From: Chryseobacterium sp. | GTDB taxonomy: Bacteria > Bacteroidota > Bacteroidia > Flavobacteriales > Weeksellaceae | Length of the DNA: 64,000 bases | NCBI GenBank assembly: GCA_031286615.1 | Contig: JAITUA010000013.1 | Location: forward strand, 620,001 to 684,000 | Reading direction: 5' to 3' | The notes under the pieces: generated by a model | Database searches by the model: none | The model's input: only the letters and a program-made list of their open reading frames with translations | What the model was told of the DNA's origin: nothing | Program-made: the position numbers and the translations under genes | Shown: piece by piece, positions 52,191 to 61,330 of the stretch | Position numbering within the stretch: position 1 is the first letter of the stretch | Layout of the letters: the number at the start of each line of letters is the position of its first letter

Positions 52191-52640
52191 ATGAATTTAA
52201 ATAATATACAACCTGCTGCAGGATCTACTTTCAACTCAAAAAGAATTGGTAGAGGTCAAGGTAGTGGAAAAGGAGGTACTTCAACAAAAGGACACAAAGG
52301 TCAGAAAGCTAGAGCTGGTTATTCTCAGAAAATCGGTTTCGAAGGTGGACAGATGCCTTTACAAAGAAGATTACCTAAATTCGGTTTCAAAAACGTAAAT
52401 AGAAAAGAGTTTAGAGGAGTTAACCTTGATACTATTCAAACTTTAATCGAGAACAAATCCATCACTGGAGATATCACGAAAGAAGTTTTAGTAGAAAACG
52501 GGATAGTTTCTAAAAACGAATTAGTGAAAATTATGGGTAGAGGAGAATTGAAATCTGCGGTTTCAATCTCTGCTGACAAATTCACTAAATCTGCTGAAGA
52601 GCTTATTGCTAAGGCAGGTGGAAAAGCAATTACCTTATAA
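52191..52640 (+). CDS. rplO: 50S ribosomal protein L15
   Basis: A 149-residue late-assembly protein. RIGRGQGSGKGGTSTKGHKGQKARAG and GFEGGQMPLQRRLPKFGFKN are diagnostic. It lies 9 nt before secY. Confidence 0.98.
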   Translation: MNLNNIQPAAGSTFNSKRIGRGQGSGKGGTSTKGHKGQKARAGYSQKIGFEGGQMPLQRRLPKFGFKNVNRKEFRGVNLDTIQTLIENKSITGDITKEVLVENGIVSKNELVKIMGRGELKSAVSISADKFTKSAEELIAKAGGKAITL

Positions 52641-52649
52641 TACTTACTA

Positions 52650-54029
52650 ATGAAAGAATTTATACAAACACTTAAAAATATATGGAGCCTAAAGGAGTTA
52701 AGAGACAAAATTCTCTTTACGTTAGGTATTATCCTTGTGTATAGATTCGCATCTTATATCTCGCTTCCGGCAATTAACCTTGCAGAGGTGGGAGATCTCT
52801 TAGAGCATTATAAAAATCAAGGCGGTAACAAGCAAGGAGCAGGTCTCCTTGGCTTGCTTTCGTCGTTTACGGGGGGAGCTTTCAGCCACGCTTCCGTAAT
52901 GGCGTTGGGAATCATGCCTTATATTTCTGCTTCTATTATTGTTCAGTTGATGGGAATGGCTATTCCTTATCTTCAGAAGCTTCAGAAAGATGGAGAGTCA
53001 GGTAGAAATACATTGAACCAAATTACAAGATGGTTAACAATTGGAGTTTGTCTGGTACAGGCACCTTCTTATTTAACTTCTATTACTCAATTATTCTTAC
53101 CGTATGCTCAGTTCCAATCTGCATATTTTGTAGAGCCAAATTCTATCATGTTCTGGTTGCCAAGTATTGTAATCTTGGTTGCTGGTTCAGTATTCGCAAT
53201 GTGGTTAGGTGAAAAGATTACCGACAAAGGAATCGGAAATGGTATTTCCATCCTTATTATGGTTGGGATCCTTTCAAGATTACCTGAAGCATTCGTACAG
53301 GAAATGGCCGTGCAGAACGGAAAAGGAGGAATGGGATCTATCATGATCCTTATTGAAGTATTATTCTGGATGGTAGTTGTTCTTCTGGCCGTGATTTTAT
53401 CTGTGGCTGTTAGAAAAATTCCAATTCAGTATGTAAGCAGAGCTCAAGCAAGAGGAGGTGTAAACAAGAATCTTATGCAGGGCGCAAGACAATGGATTCC
53501 ATTGAAAGTAAATGCTGCTGGTGTAATGCCGATTATCTTTGCTCAGGCATTGATGTTCGTACCAGGATTATTAACAAAATTCGATGAGTCTAACACTTTT
53601 CTTGCAGGTTTCAAGAATGTTTTTAGCTGGCAGTACAATGTATTGTTTGCGCTATTAATTATTATCTTCTCGTTTTTCTATACTGCAATTACAATTCCGG
53701 TAAACCAGATGGCTGATGATTTGAAGAGAAATGGAGGTTTAGTACCGAAAGTAAGACCAGGGAAAGAGACAGCAGATTACTTAGATGATATTTTATCAAA
53801 AATTACCTTGCCAGGTGCAATTTTTTTATCTATCTTTGCAGTCCTTCCAGCAATTGTGCATGGAAGCTTTGTTCAGACAGATGCGTTTGCCCTATTTTTC
53901 GGGGGAACGTCACTATTAATTATGGTAGGTGTAATTTTAGATACTGTTCAACAGATTAATACATATCTGCTGAATCATCATTATGATGGCTTAATGCAGT
54001 CTAAACTGTCTAGAACGACTGGATATTAA
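52650..54029 (+). CDS. secY: Protein translocase channel subunit SecY
   Basis: A 459-residue, ten-helix channel for protein export. FTLGIILVYRFASYISLPAIN (helix 1), IMPYISASIIVQLM, GIGNGISILIMVGI and the cytoplasmic loop with KRNGGLVPKVRPGKETADYLD are characteristic. It is in the normal place at the end of the spc genes. Confidence 0.97.
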   Translation: MKEFIQTLKNIWSLKELRDKILFTLGIILVYRFASYISLPAINLAEVGDLLEHYKNQGGNKQGAGLLGLLSSFTGGAFSHASVMALGIMPYISASIIVQLMGMAIPYLQKLQKDGESGRNTLNQITRWLTIGVCLVQAPSYLTSITQLFLPYAQFQSAYFVEPNSIMFWLPSIVILVAGSVFAMWLGEKITDKGIGNGISILIMVGILSRLPEAFVQEMAVQNGKGGMGSIMILIEVLFWMVVVLLAVILSVAVRKIPIQYVSRAQARGGVNKNLMQGARQWIPLKVNAAGVMPIIFAQALMFVPGLLTKFDESNTFLAGFKNVFSWQYNVLFALLIIIFSFFYTAITIPVNQMADDLKRNGGLVPKVRPGKETADYLDDILSKITLPGAIFLSIFAVLPAIVHGSFVQTDAFALFFGGTSLLIMVGVILDTVQQINTYLLNHHYDGLMQSKLSRTTGY

Positions 54030-54032
54030 TTT

Positions 54033-54248
54033 ATGGCAAAACAAAAACATATTGAACAAGACGGCGTTATAACGGAAGCACTTTCGAACGCTCAGTTCCG
54101 TGTAGAACTTGAAAATGGGCATATTCTTATTGCTCATATTTCCGGTAAAATGCGAATGCACTATATTAAACTTTTACCTGGTGATAAGGTAAAACTAGAA
54201 ATGTCTCCCTATGATTTAACAAAAGGGAGGATCACATTTAGATATTAA
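54033..54248 (+). CDS. infA: Translation initiation factor IF-1
   Basis: A 71-residue OB-fold protein. [45 protein letters not shown] and [10 protein letters not shown] identify it. Confidence 0.97.
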   Translation: MAKQKHIEQDGVITEALSNAQFRVELENGHILIAHISGKMRMHYIKLLPGDKVKLEMSPYDLTKGRITFRY

Positions 54249-54256
54249 AACAATTA

Positions 54257-54284
54257 GCCAAATGGAATACACTTTCCATTTGGC
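54257..54284 (+). other. Perfect 11-bp hairpin between infA and rpmJ
   Basis: GCCAAATGGAA and TTCCATTTGGC pair around a 6-nt loop. No T-run follows, so it is not a normal terminator. It may be an RNA processing or pausing site. Confidence 0.6.
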
Positions 54285-54310
54285 ATTTGTAAAAAATAAA
54301 TACTATCAAA

Positions 54311-54427
54311 ATGAAAGTAAGAGCATCAATTAAAAAAAGAAGCGCTGATTGCAAAATCGTACGCAGAAAAGGTGTACTGTTCGTAATCAACAAGAAGAAC
54401 CCAAAATTTAAACAAAGACAAGGCTAA
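54311..54427 (+). CDS. rpmJ: 50S ribosomal protein L36
   Basis: A 38-residue gene read directly from the sequence: [38 protein letters not shown]. Of the zinc ligands of classical L36 only one Cys (14) is kept, so this is the zinc-free form. Confidence 0.95.
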   Translation: MKVRASIKKRSADCKIVRRKGVLFVINKKNPKFKQRQG

Positions 54428-54436
54428 CATTAAATT

Positions 54437-54814
54437 ATGGCGAGAATTGCAGGTATTGATTTACCAAAAAACAAAAGAGGTGTTATCGGTTTAACTTACA
54501 TCTATGGAGTAGGAAGAAGTACTTCTTCTGAAATCCTTAAAGCTGCCGGTATCAGCGAAGACAAGAAAGTCAACGAATGGAATGACGATGAATTGGCTGC
54601 AATCAGAACATATATCTCTGAAAACGTTAAAGTAGAAGGAGAGTTAAGATCTGAAGTGCAATTGAACATCAAGAGATTGATGGACATAGGATGCCAACGA
54701 GGAATACGTCACAGACTAGGATTACCTTTAAGAGGCCAGAGAACGAAAAACAACTCTAGAACCCGTAAAGGAAAGAGAAAAACAGTTGCTAACAAGAAAA
54801 AGGCAAGTAAATAA
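54437..54814 (+). CDS. rpsM: 30S ribosomal protein S13
   Basis: A 125-residue head protein touching the P-site t[29 protein letters not shown] and [19 protein letters not shown] are diagnostic. Confidence 0.98.
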   Translation: MARIAGIDLPKNKRGVIGLTYIYGVGRSTSSEILKAAGISEDKKVNEWNDDELAAIRTYISENVKVEGELRSEVQLNIKRLMDIGCQRGIRHRLGLPLRGQRTKNNSRTRKGKRKTVANKKKASK

Positions 54815-54826
54815 TCGTTAGGAATT

Positions 54827-55216
54827 ATGGCAAAACAAAGTAAAGTAGTTAAAAAAAGAAAAGTAAAAGTTGAAGCTATTGGTGAAGCACATATTCAAGC
54901 TTCTTTCAATAACATCATCATTTCTTTAACAAATAAAAGTGGAGAGGTTATCTCTTGGGCATCTGCCGGTAAAATGGGATTCAGAGGTTCTAAAAAGAAC
55001 ACTCCTTTTGCTGCTCAAATGGCAGCTGAAAATTGCTCTGCTGTAGCTCATGAAGCTGGATTAAGAAGAGTAAAGGTGTTTGTGAAAGGTCCAGGTGCAG
55101 GTAGAGAATCTGCTATCAGATCTATTCACAATTCAGGAATTGAAGTTAGCGAAATCATTGATGTGACTCCAATGCCACACAATGGATGTAGACCACCAAA
55201 AAGAAGAAGAGTTTAA
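54827..55216 (+). CDS. rpsK: 30S ribosomal protein S11
   Basis: A 129-residue platform protein. [42 protein letters not shown] and [14 protein letters not shown] are typical. Confidence 0.98.
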   Translation: MAKQSKVVKKRKVKVEAIGEAHIQASFNNIIISLTNKSGEVISWASAGKMGFRGSKKNTPFAAQMAAENCSAVAHEAGLRRVKVFVKGPGAGRESAIRSIHNSGIEVSEIIDVTPMPHNGCRPPKRRRV

Positions 55217-55235
55217 TTTTTAGAATTTACCCATT

Positions 55236-55844
55236 ATGGCAAGATATATTGGACCTAAAACTAAGATTGCTAGAAAGTTTGGTGCTGCAATCTACGGAGA
55301 TGATAAAAACTTCGAAAAAAGAAAGAACCAACCGCCAGGACAACACGGTCCTAACAAAAGAAGAGGTGCTAAAAAATCAGAATATGCAGTTCAGTTAGCT
55401 GAAAAACAAAAAGCTAAATATACTTACGGTATTTTAGAAAGACAGTTTGCTAACTTATTTGAAAAAGCACACAGAAGTAAAGGTGTAACAGGTGAAGTTC
55501 TATTACAACTTTGTGAATCAAGATTGGATAACGTAGTTTTCAGATTAGGTTTTGCTAAAACTAGATCTGGAGCTAGACAATTAGTTTCTCACAGACACAT
55601 CACTGTGAACGGAGAAATCCTTAATATCCCTTCTTACTTGGTAAAAGCTGGTGATGTAATCGCTGTAAGAGAAAAGTCTAAGTCTCTTGATGTTGTTACC
55701 AATGCATTGGCTTCTAAGTCAAACTATGAGTGGTTACAATTCAACGATGAGAAGAAAGAAGGTACCTTCATTTCTGCTCCTGAAAGAATCCAGATTCCGG
55801 AAGACATCAAGGAGAACCTTATCGTGGAACTTTACTCTAAATAA
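55236..55844 (+). CDS. rpsD: 30S ribosomal protein S4
   Basis: A 202-residue primary 16S rRNA binder with an S4 domain ([35 protein letters not shown]). It is in the usual alpha-operon place before rpoA. Confidence 0.98.
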   Translation: MARYIGPKTKIARKFGAAIYGDDKNFEKRKNQPPGQHGPNKRRGAKKSEYAVQLAEKQKAKYTYGILERQFANLFEKAHRSKGVTGEVLLQLCESRLDNVVFRLGFAKTRSGARQLVSHRHITVNGEILNIPSYLVKAGDVIAVREKSKSLDVVTNALASKSNYEWLQFNDEKKEGTFISAPERIQIPEDIKENLIVELYSK

Positions 55845-55877
55845 TTTTTTAATCAAATTTTTGCTCAACCCAATAAT

Positions 55878-56873
55878 ATGGCAATTTTACAATTCATAAA
55901 ACCCGATAAAGTAATTTTACTTAACTCTGATGAATTTAAAGGTCAATTCGAATTCAGACCTTTAGAACCAGGTTTCGGGCTTACAATCGGTAATGCTTTG
56001 AGAAGAGTGTTGCTTTCTTCTCTGGAAGGATACGCTATTTCATCTATCAAAATAGAAGGTGTAGAGCACGAATTTTCAACTATTCCAGGAGTAATCGAAG
56101 ACGTTACCGAAATTATTCTTAACCTTAAGCAGGTAAGATTAAAAGCTGCAGCAGAAGGCCAGGCTAACGAGCAGGTTGTTGCTAAAGTGTCAGGTCAAAC
56201 GGTTATTACTGCTGGTGATTTAGGGAAGTCTATCAATGGATTTGAGGTTTTAAACCCAGATTTAGTGATTTGCAACCTAAACAGTGATGTAACTTTCGAA
56301 ATTACTTTCAATATTGAAAAAGGTAGAGGGTATGTGCCTTCTGAACAAAATAAGTCAAACAATGCCCCTGTAGGGACTATTGCTATCGACTCTATTTTTA
56401 CGCCGATCAAGAAAGTACAATATAGCATTGAAAATTATCGTGTAGAGCAAAAAACAGACTACGAAAAACTTGTATTAGATATAGAAACTGACGGGTCTAT
56501 CAGCCCTCAGAATGCTTTAACTGAAGCTTCTAAGATATTAATTTATCACTTCATGCTATTCTCTGATGAGAGAATCACGCTTGAAACTGAAGCTGTAAAA
56601 GCATCTATCCAGTACGATGAAGAAACTCTTCACACAAGACAACTTCTTAAGTCTAAATTAGCAGATATGGATCTTTCTGTAAGAGCCCTTAACTGTCTAA
56701 AAGCAGCTGAAGTAGAAACTCTTGGAGAATTGGTTTCTTACAGTAAGTCTGATTTGATGAAATTCAGAAATTTTGGTAAAAAATCTTTGACAGAACTAGA
56801 AGAATTAGTGCATTCAAAAGGTCTTAACTTCGGTTTCGACGTTGCAAAATATAAGTTAGACGCTGATAAATAA
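55878..56873 (+). CDS. rpoA: RNA polymerase alpha subunit
   Basis: A 331-residue subunit. The N-terminal dimerisation domain has [25 protein letters not shown]. The C-terminal domain, which meets activators and UP elements, has [23 protein letters not shown] and [18 protein letters not shown]. The length is normal. Confidence 0.98.
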   Translation: MAILQFIKPDKVILLNSDEFKGQFEFRPLEPGFGLTIGNALRRVLLSSLEGYAISSIKIEGVEHEFSTIPGVIEDVTEIILNLKQVRLKAAAEGQANEQVVAKVSGQTVITAGDLGKSINGFEVLNPDLVICNLNSDVTFEITFNIEKGRGYVPSEQNKSNNAPVGTIAIDSIFTPIKKVQYSIENYRVEQKTDYEKLVLDIETDGSISPQNALTEASKILIYHFMLFSDERITLETEAVKASIQYDEETLHTRQLLKSKLADMDLSVRALNCLKAAEVETLGELVSYSKSDLMKFRNFGKKSLTELEELVHSKGLNFGFDVAKYKLDADK

Positions 56874-56879
56874 TTAATA

Positions 56880-57401
56880 ATGAGACACGGTAAAAAATTC
56901 AATCACTTAGGAAGAACAGCTTCTCACAGAAGTGCTTTACTTTCTAATATGGCTTGTTCTCTAATTGAGCATAAAAGAATCAACACTACTGTAGCTAAAG
57001 CTAAAGCTTTAAGAGTATATGTTGAGCCTCTATTAACAAAAGCAAAAGAAGATACTACACACAACAGAAGAGTAGTATTCTCTTACCTTCAAAATAAATT
57101 TGCGGTTGCTGAATTATTCAGAACTGTAGCTCCTAAAATCGCTGAAAGAAACGGTGGTTATACAAGAATCATCAAGACAGGATTCAGACCAGGTGATGCT
57201 GCTGATACTGCTCTTATCGAATTAGTAGATTTCAACGAGCTTTACAACCCTAATGCTGAAGAGAAAAAAGCTACAAGAAGAAGCAGAAGATCAACTGCTG
57301 CACCTAAAAAAGCTGAAGCTGTAGTAGCTGAAGCACCTGCAGTAGAAGAGAAAGTAGAAGAAGCTAAAGCTGACACTACTGAAGAAAAAACTGAAGAATA
57401 A
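56880..57401 (+). CDS. rplQ: 50S ribosomal protein L17 with acidic C-terminal extension
   Basis: The first 120 or so residues ([31 protein letters not shown] to [21 protein letters not shown]) are L17. About 50 further residues rich in Ala, Glu and Lys follow, absent in the 127-residue E. coli protein. It ends the ribosomal cluster, with a strong terminator behind. Confidence 0.97.
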   Translation: MRHGKKFNHLGRTASHRSALLSNMACSLIEHKRINTTVAKAKALRVYVEPLLTKAKEDTTHNRRVVFSYLQNKFAVAELFRTVAPKIAERNGGYTRIIKTGFRPGDAADTALIELVDFNELYNPNAEEKKATRRSRRSTAAPKKAEAVVAEAPAVEEKVEEAKADTTEEKTEE

Positions 57402-57420
57402 TATTCATTCAGATATATAA

Positions 57421-57453
57421 AAAAAACCATCCGGAATCCGGATGGTTTTTTTA
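57421..57453 (+). terminator. Terminator of the ribosomal supercluster
   Basis: CCATCCGG and CCGGATGG pair around AAT, flanked by A6 and T7. Confidence 0.93.
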
Positions 57454-57473
57454 TTTCCTTTAATGTAATTACA

Positions 57474-57504
57474 AATAAAAATGTCCTTCAATATTGAGGA
57501 CATT
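57474..57504 (-). terminator. Terminator of the MliC-like lipoprotein gene
   Basis: AATGTCC and GGACATT form the stem, extended by an inner TCAA/TTGA with a bulge. On the minus strand TTTTTATTTG follows. Confidence 0.75.
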
Positions 57505-57510
57505 GCTATT

Positions 57511-57945
57511 TTAGATCTTTGTTCTTTTCAATTCAATAATATTATTACCCTGCTCAAGGTGAAGGCTGTCTCCTTTTACCCTTGCGGTCATATCATCTTT
57601 CTTGTAAATCGTTTCATCACCTTTGGATTCTGTCTTAGGTAATGTAAAAGTTTTCTTATTGCTGGTAATAGCTACTGTACTTTCTTTTGGATCGTTTTTG
57701 AATACAACTTTCACTAAGGTTCCGTCTGTAGCTTTATAAACAAAATCTGTTTTTTCAATTTTCTGCCCATTTACATCTACCGTTGAAGAACTTTGTGTTA
57801 CCGAATCTATTTTTCCGTTGTTGTCTGTAATTACAGTTTCTGAGCTGTCTGTTTTGATAATGCTCTTATTTCCGCTCTCATTTTTTTTACAGCTGATAAC
57901 TGTTAATGCAAGTACAGCACCTAGTGCTAAAAGACTTTTTTTCAT
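57511..57945 (-). CDS. Small lipoprotein, possibly MliC-like
   Basis: A 144-residue lipoprotein (lipobox VISC, Cys19) with a Ser/Thr/Asp-rich spacer to about residue 65. The C-terminal 75 residues run YKATDGTLVKVVFKNDPKESTVAI, TFTLPKTESKGDETIYKKDDMTARVKGDSLHLEQGNN. This order of strands resembles the MliC lysozyme-inhibitor fold (Tyr-x-x-x-x-Gly start, SxGxxY middle, KG turn), but the disulphide Cys are missing. The call is by pattern and uncertain. It converges on rplQ. Confidence 0.6.
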   Translation of the reverse strand: MKKSLLALGAVLALTVISCKKNESGNKSIIKTDSSETVITDNNGKIDSVTQSSSTVDVNGQKIEKTDFVYKATDGTLVKVVFKNDPKESTVAITSNKKTFTLPKTESKGDETIYKKDDMTARVKGDSLHLEQGNNIIELKRTKI

Positions 57946-58324
57946 GATTATATTATTTGTTAGTTACGATGATTTTTATTCTTTAAATTTTACAAAAATC
58001 ATGCCTGACAATATGAGAAATTTCTGTTGATTTTAAAATATATTTTTCTTCTTTTTCGCTTTAAATAAAGTGATTTTTCAACATGACAATTTAAAAAACG
58101 AAATGAATATTATCAAATAAATGAATATTTATCCGATAGCTGATCCAACGAAATGATTTTTCCTTGTATTAATATTTGATTTTTAAATATTAAATTATCA
58201 TTTATTTATAGTTTGTTTTATTATGTTGATGTTAATTTAAATTAATGTTGGTTTTGGAATGAAAAATTGATTAAATTTAGTAAAACTAAAAGGCTAATCA
58301 CCATTATAAACTCAAATGTCAATA
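57946..58324. other. AT-rich intergenic region
   Basis: About 380 bases, very AT-rich, between the divergent lipoprotein and response-regulator genes. No coding frame or strong hairpin was seen. The regulated promoter of the next operon begins at its right end. Confidence 0.6.
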
Positions 58325-58371
58325 TTACCCAAAGGTGTAATTGATTTTAATTTGTTTTCTGTTGAAATTTG
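58325..58371 (+). promoter_or_regulatory. Regulated promoter of the kinase operon (copy 1)
   Basis: TTACCC (58325-58330), AAAG, GTGTAA (58335-58340) and TTGATT (58341-58346), then 17 nt and GAAATTTG (58364-58371). TTACCC and GTGTAA are imperfect inverted halves (TTACmC). The TTG and GAAATTTG have the distance of -33 and -7 elements. The start codon is 18 nt further. The same array precedes 61331. Confidence 0.75.
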
Positions 58372-58389
58372 CTACAAACAAAATAAGTC

Positions 58390-59022
58390 ATGAGTATTTC
58401 CATCGCGATAGTAGAAGACGAAAAAAACTACAACAATGCGTTGAAGAAAGTAATCAATTACCAAGATGATATGAAGGTAATTGCTCAGTTCTTTGATGGA
58501 AATGATGCCATGCAAAACCTTCCTGCTATTTCCCCCGATGTCGTGATGATGGATATCCAGCTGCAGGATATGCTCGGAATTGAAATCATAGAAAAACTGA
58601 GAAAAGAAATGCCGAGTACACAGTTCATCATGTGTACCAGTTTTGAGGAGGATGAAAAGATCTTTAATTCTTTAAAAGCCGGTGCGATGGGCTATCTTGT
58701 AAAAGGAGAAAGTATGGATAAAATCCTCTCTTCTATCCGGGATGTATACCAGGGCGGAGCTCCTATGAGTTTTTCCATTGCCCGAAAAGTTCTCAAACAT
58801 TTTGAAAGAAAGCTTCCGGAAATTAAAGGGTTTGATGAACTTACAGAGCGTGAAAAGGAAATTCTTGAACTTCTTTCAGAGGGACTTCTTTATAAAGAAA
58901 TCGCGGACAAAAAATGTATCAGCATTGATACGGTAAAAAAACACGTCGGGAATATCTACAGAAAACTTCACGTAAACAATAAAGTGGAGGCAATTAATAA
59001 ATTTAACCAATCAAAAAACTAA
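58390..59022 (+). CDS. NarL/LuxR-type response regulator
   Basis: A 210-residue regulator. The receiver domain has Glu/Asp at 9-11 (VEDE), phospho-acceptor Asp55 (VVMMDIQLQD) and Lys105-region (GYLVKGE). The C-terminal HTH reads LTEREKEILELLSEGLLYKEIADKKCISIDTVKKHVGNIYRKLHV, a textbook LuxR-type domain. It is first in a four-gene unit that ends with a HisKA_3 kinase, its natural partner. The inverted TTACmC site in front of this gene and in front of 61331 is a plausible binding site for it. Confidence 0.93.
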   Translation: MSISIAIVEDEKNYNNALKKVINYQDDMKVIAQFFDGNDAMQNLPAISPDVVMMDIQLQDMLGIEIIEKLRKEMPSTQFIMCTSFEEDEKIFNSLKAGAMGYLVKGESMDKILSSIRDVYQGGAPMSFSIARKVLKHFERKLPEIKGFDELTEREKEILELLSEGLLYKEIADKKCISIDTVKKHVGNIYRKLHVNNKVEAINKFNQSKN

Positions 59023-59028
59023 GAAACA

Positions 59029-59853
59029 ATGGAAAAAGAATTGTCTGATTTTAAATGTGCTCTGGAAGCTGCAATTATTGCGATGCAAAAAGAAGGAACT
59101 ATTAAGGACTTCTATGAAATGAAGGAGTTTACGGAGCGTGAGCAATGGATAAAGGATTATATTACAAAGAATGGGGTAAATTTTTTCTTAACCCATCCTA
59201 TAGGAGATGACGAATTTTTAAAAAACAGAGCTTTGTTTGAGCAGCGGGCTCCTGATATTAGCCAGGAATTATACATAAATTTTCAATTATTTGAAAACCT
59301 TGTTAGAGACCATTTGAATGAAGGGTATACAATAATGAAAATCTCTTTTAGAGAACTTACAAATAGTACAATTAGTGAATTTTCCAGGATGATGCCTGAA
59401 AATCAATTATCACTGAAAAGTATAGAAGGATACTTGTATGCAAGTCTTTCCTTCCATGAAGCGTCAGATACAGCCAAGCCGGATAAACATTATTTTGTTT
59501 TTAATCTGGATAGATATTATGAGGTAGATCCCAATCAATTAGGAAACTTTGATAGTACGAATTTAGGCAGAACTCTCACTAATGCATCCAATGACGCTTA
59601 TGTAGCAAACTCTATACGCTATGAGTTGATTCTCGTAAAACAGTACATTGATAGAATGCACATGTATCTGGAAGGCTGCCTTAAAAAAAGTATTTCCAGG
59701 CTTGAATTCATACCATGTATTGGTAGAAAAAAAACGGTAAGTTTTGGAGGAGGGAAACAGTCAATATATCTTGCAACCATGCCATCAGATAATAATAAAC
59801 AATTATTTAATGCAGATTTTCCATATTACGACCAGGGAAGTTTAGAGCCATAG
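59029..59853 (+). CDS. Unknown soluble protein in the kinase operon
   Basis: A 274-residue protein without signal peptide or membrane helix. It is mixed alpha/beta with a helical first half (FKCALEAAIIAMQKEGTIKDFYEM, YITKNGVNFFLTHP) and a middle part YLYASLSFHEASDTAKPDKHYFVFNLDRYYEVDP. The end is Gly/Lys-rich (KKTVSFGGGKQSIYLATMP). I recognise no family. It lies 6 nt after the response regulator and 1 nt before the seven-helix protein, so it is surely co-expressed with them. It may be a cytoplasmic partner of the sensor. Confidence 0.75.
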   Translation: MEKELSDFKCALEAAIIAMQKEGTIKDFYEMKEFTEREQWIKDYITKNGVNFFLTHPIGDDEFLKNRALFEQRAPDISQELYINFQLFENLVRDHLNEGYTIMKISFRELTNSTISEFSRMMPENQLSLKSIEGYLYASLSFHEASDTAKPDKHYFVFNLDRYYEVDPNQLGNFDSTNLGRTLTNASNDAYVANSIRYELILVKQYIDRMHMYLEGCLKKSISRLEFIPCIGRKKTVSFGGGKQSIYLATMPSDNNKQLFNADFPYYDQGSLEP

Positions 59854-59854
59854 G

Positions 59855-60475
59855 ATGCTTATTACAATTTACTATATAATTTCTTTTATTGTCATAATAA
59901 AAGGTATCATAGTTTTGAGAGGAAGAAAATTATCCTCTCAAGACTATTTTTTGTTGTATCTGATCGTAAATTTTGCAATAGATTTTTTTTCAGAAATTAA
60001 TATTATTTCAACCAGATCAATTCAGTATAACTATCTGAATCTTTTCAATAGTTTTTATTTTATCATTTTTTATTTTCGACACATTAAAAACAAGAAGATG
60101 GCGGTTGCAATATCTGCAATCGTTTTAATAGTAACAGGATTGAATATTGAACTTTTTTATGTTGATAAATATAATTTGAAGATTGCTATCACATATTGTG
60201 TTATCAATATACTGCAGGTTTTGTATTGGTGCAGTTATAAATTAAACAATATTAATAAATCGAAAATTACAGACGATCCTATTTTTTGGATTTCAACATC
60301 GATACTTTTGTGGAGCTGTTTTTTTCTTTTCAGAATTATTCCCATGTATCTGTTGAATGAAATTGATAAACCATTTTTAAAACTGTTAAAACAAATATTA
60401 AATGTAATCAATATTGTATGCGGTGGTTTATTTTATATTGCTTTACATAAATATAACTCAATGGAAAAAAAATGA
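59855..60475 (+). CDS. Seven-helix membrane protein, possible sensor subunit
   Basis: A 206-residue protein made almost only of membrane helices, at about 2-21, 31-51, 57-75, 82-101, 109-128, 143-166 and 177-198. Loops are short. Asp42 and Glu47 lie in or near helix 2. It overlaps the kinase gene by 4 nt (ATGA), so the two are translationally coupled. The kinase has only one helix and no sensor domain, so I infer that this protein senses the signal within the membrane and passes it on. No named family is claimed. Confidence 0.75.
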   Translation: MLITIYYIISFIVIIKGIIVLRGRKLSSQDYFLLYLIVNFAIDFFSEINIISTRSIQYNYLNLFNSFYFIIFYFRHIKNKKMAVAISAIVLIVTGLNIELFYVDKYNLKIAITYCVINILQVLYWCSYKLNNINKSKITDDPIFWISTSILLWSCFFLFRIIPMYLLNEIDKPFLKLLKQILNVINIVCGGLFYIALHKYNSMEKK

Positions 60476-61260
60476 AGTCTTTACCTTCAGAAATAAAACT
60501 TATTTTTTTAATCGCATTACTTTTAGTTGTGCTATTGGTTGCTTTTACAATTTTCGTTGTATTAATGTACAATAGAAAACAGCTTCTGTATCTGAAAGAA
60601 CAGCAGCTTAAAGAATCAGAATATCAGAACCAGATCCTTCAGAAAGAACTCGAAAAACAAAAAGTTCTTGAGCAGGAACGTGAACGTATTTCTCACGATA
60701 TGCATGATGATCTGGGAGCAGGAATTTCTGCACTGAAACTTCAGGCAGAATTTCTAAAGCAGAAAGCACAAGATGATGATCTGCAAAGCGATATTGATGA
60801 ACTTTTGAAAACTTCAGAAGAAATGAATATTTCCATGCGGGAAATGCTGTGGAGTTTGAACTCAGGAAATGATACTTTAGGCAGCTTTATCGATTATGCG
60901 ATATCGTATACCGGAAATTTTTTAAAGAAAACAAAAATAGTACTGCTTTCAGAATGTGAAGATATCACAGCAGAAACTTCAATTTCTACTGAAATGAGAC
61001 GTAATCTTTTTCTTTGTTTAAAAGAAGCCGTGAATAATGTATACAAACACAGCCATGCAAATACATTGAAACTCTCATTCTCACAGGAAAAAAATAACTT
61101 TTCTATGAAAATATCAGATAACGGAATCGGGATTTCTGACAACCAAAAAGAAGGGAATGGCCTCAGAAATATGAAAAGAAGAATGAATGAATTATCCGGT
61201 GAATGTCATATTTCATCTGAAAATTCCGGAACCTGTCTGGTTTTTAAAATAATAATATGA
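60472..61260 (+). CDS. HisKA_3-type sensor histidine kinase
   Basis: A 262-residue kinase of the NarX/DesK type. One membrane helix (about 9-32) is followed by a coiled coil (about 38-70) and the dimerisation helix with ERERISHDMHDDLGAG, where His78 is the expected phosphorylated residue. The ATPase domain has LKEAVNNVYKHSHA (N box), ISDNGIGI (G1) and GNGLRNMKRRM (G2). There is no periplasmic sensor. It probably phosphorylates the regulator at the start of the operon. The twin regulated promoter follows 3 nt after its stop. Confidence 0.92.
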   Translation: MKSLPSEIKLIFLIALLLVVLLVAFTIFVVLMYNRKQLLYLKEQQLKESEYQNQILQKELEKQKVLEQERERISHDMHDDLGAGISALKLQAEFLKQKAQDDDLQSDIDELLKTSEEMNISMREMLWSLNSGNDTLGSFIDYAISYTGNFLKKTKIVLLSECEDITAETSISTEMRRNLFLCLKEAVNNVYKHSHANTLKLSFSQEKNNFSMKISDNGIGISDNQKEGNGLRNMKRRMNELSGECHISSENSGTCLVFKIII

Positions 61261-61263
61261 AAA

Positions 61264-61310
61264 TTACCCCTTTGTGTAATTGATTGGTGTGCTTTTTAGA
61301 AGGAAATTTG
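61264..61310 (+). promoter_or_regulatory. Regulated promoter of the output operon (copy 2)
   Basis: TTACCC (61264-61269), CTTT, GTGTAA (61274-61279), TTGATT (61280-61285), 17 nt and GAAATTTG (61303-61310). All spacings equal those of the copy at 58325. The 4-nt centre CTTT is the reverse complement of AAAG in the first copy. The start codon is 20 nt further. Confidence 0.75.
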
Positions 61311-61330
61311 ATATATAAAAACTAAAAGCC

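Noticed and set aside
61258-61285. The promoter site behind the kinase gene as coding conservation
   Set aside because: It begins 3 nt after the stop codon and its twin is fully intergenic, so protein coding cannot explain the match.
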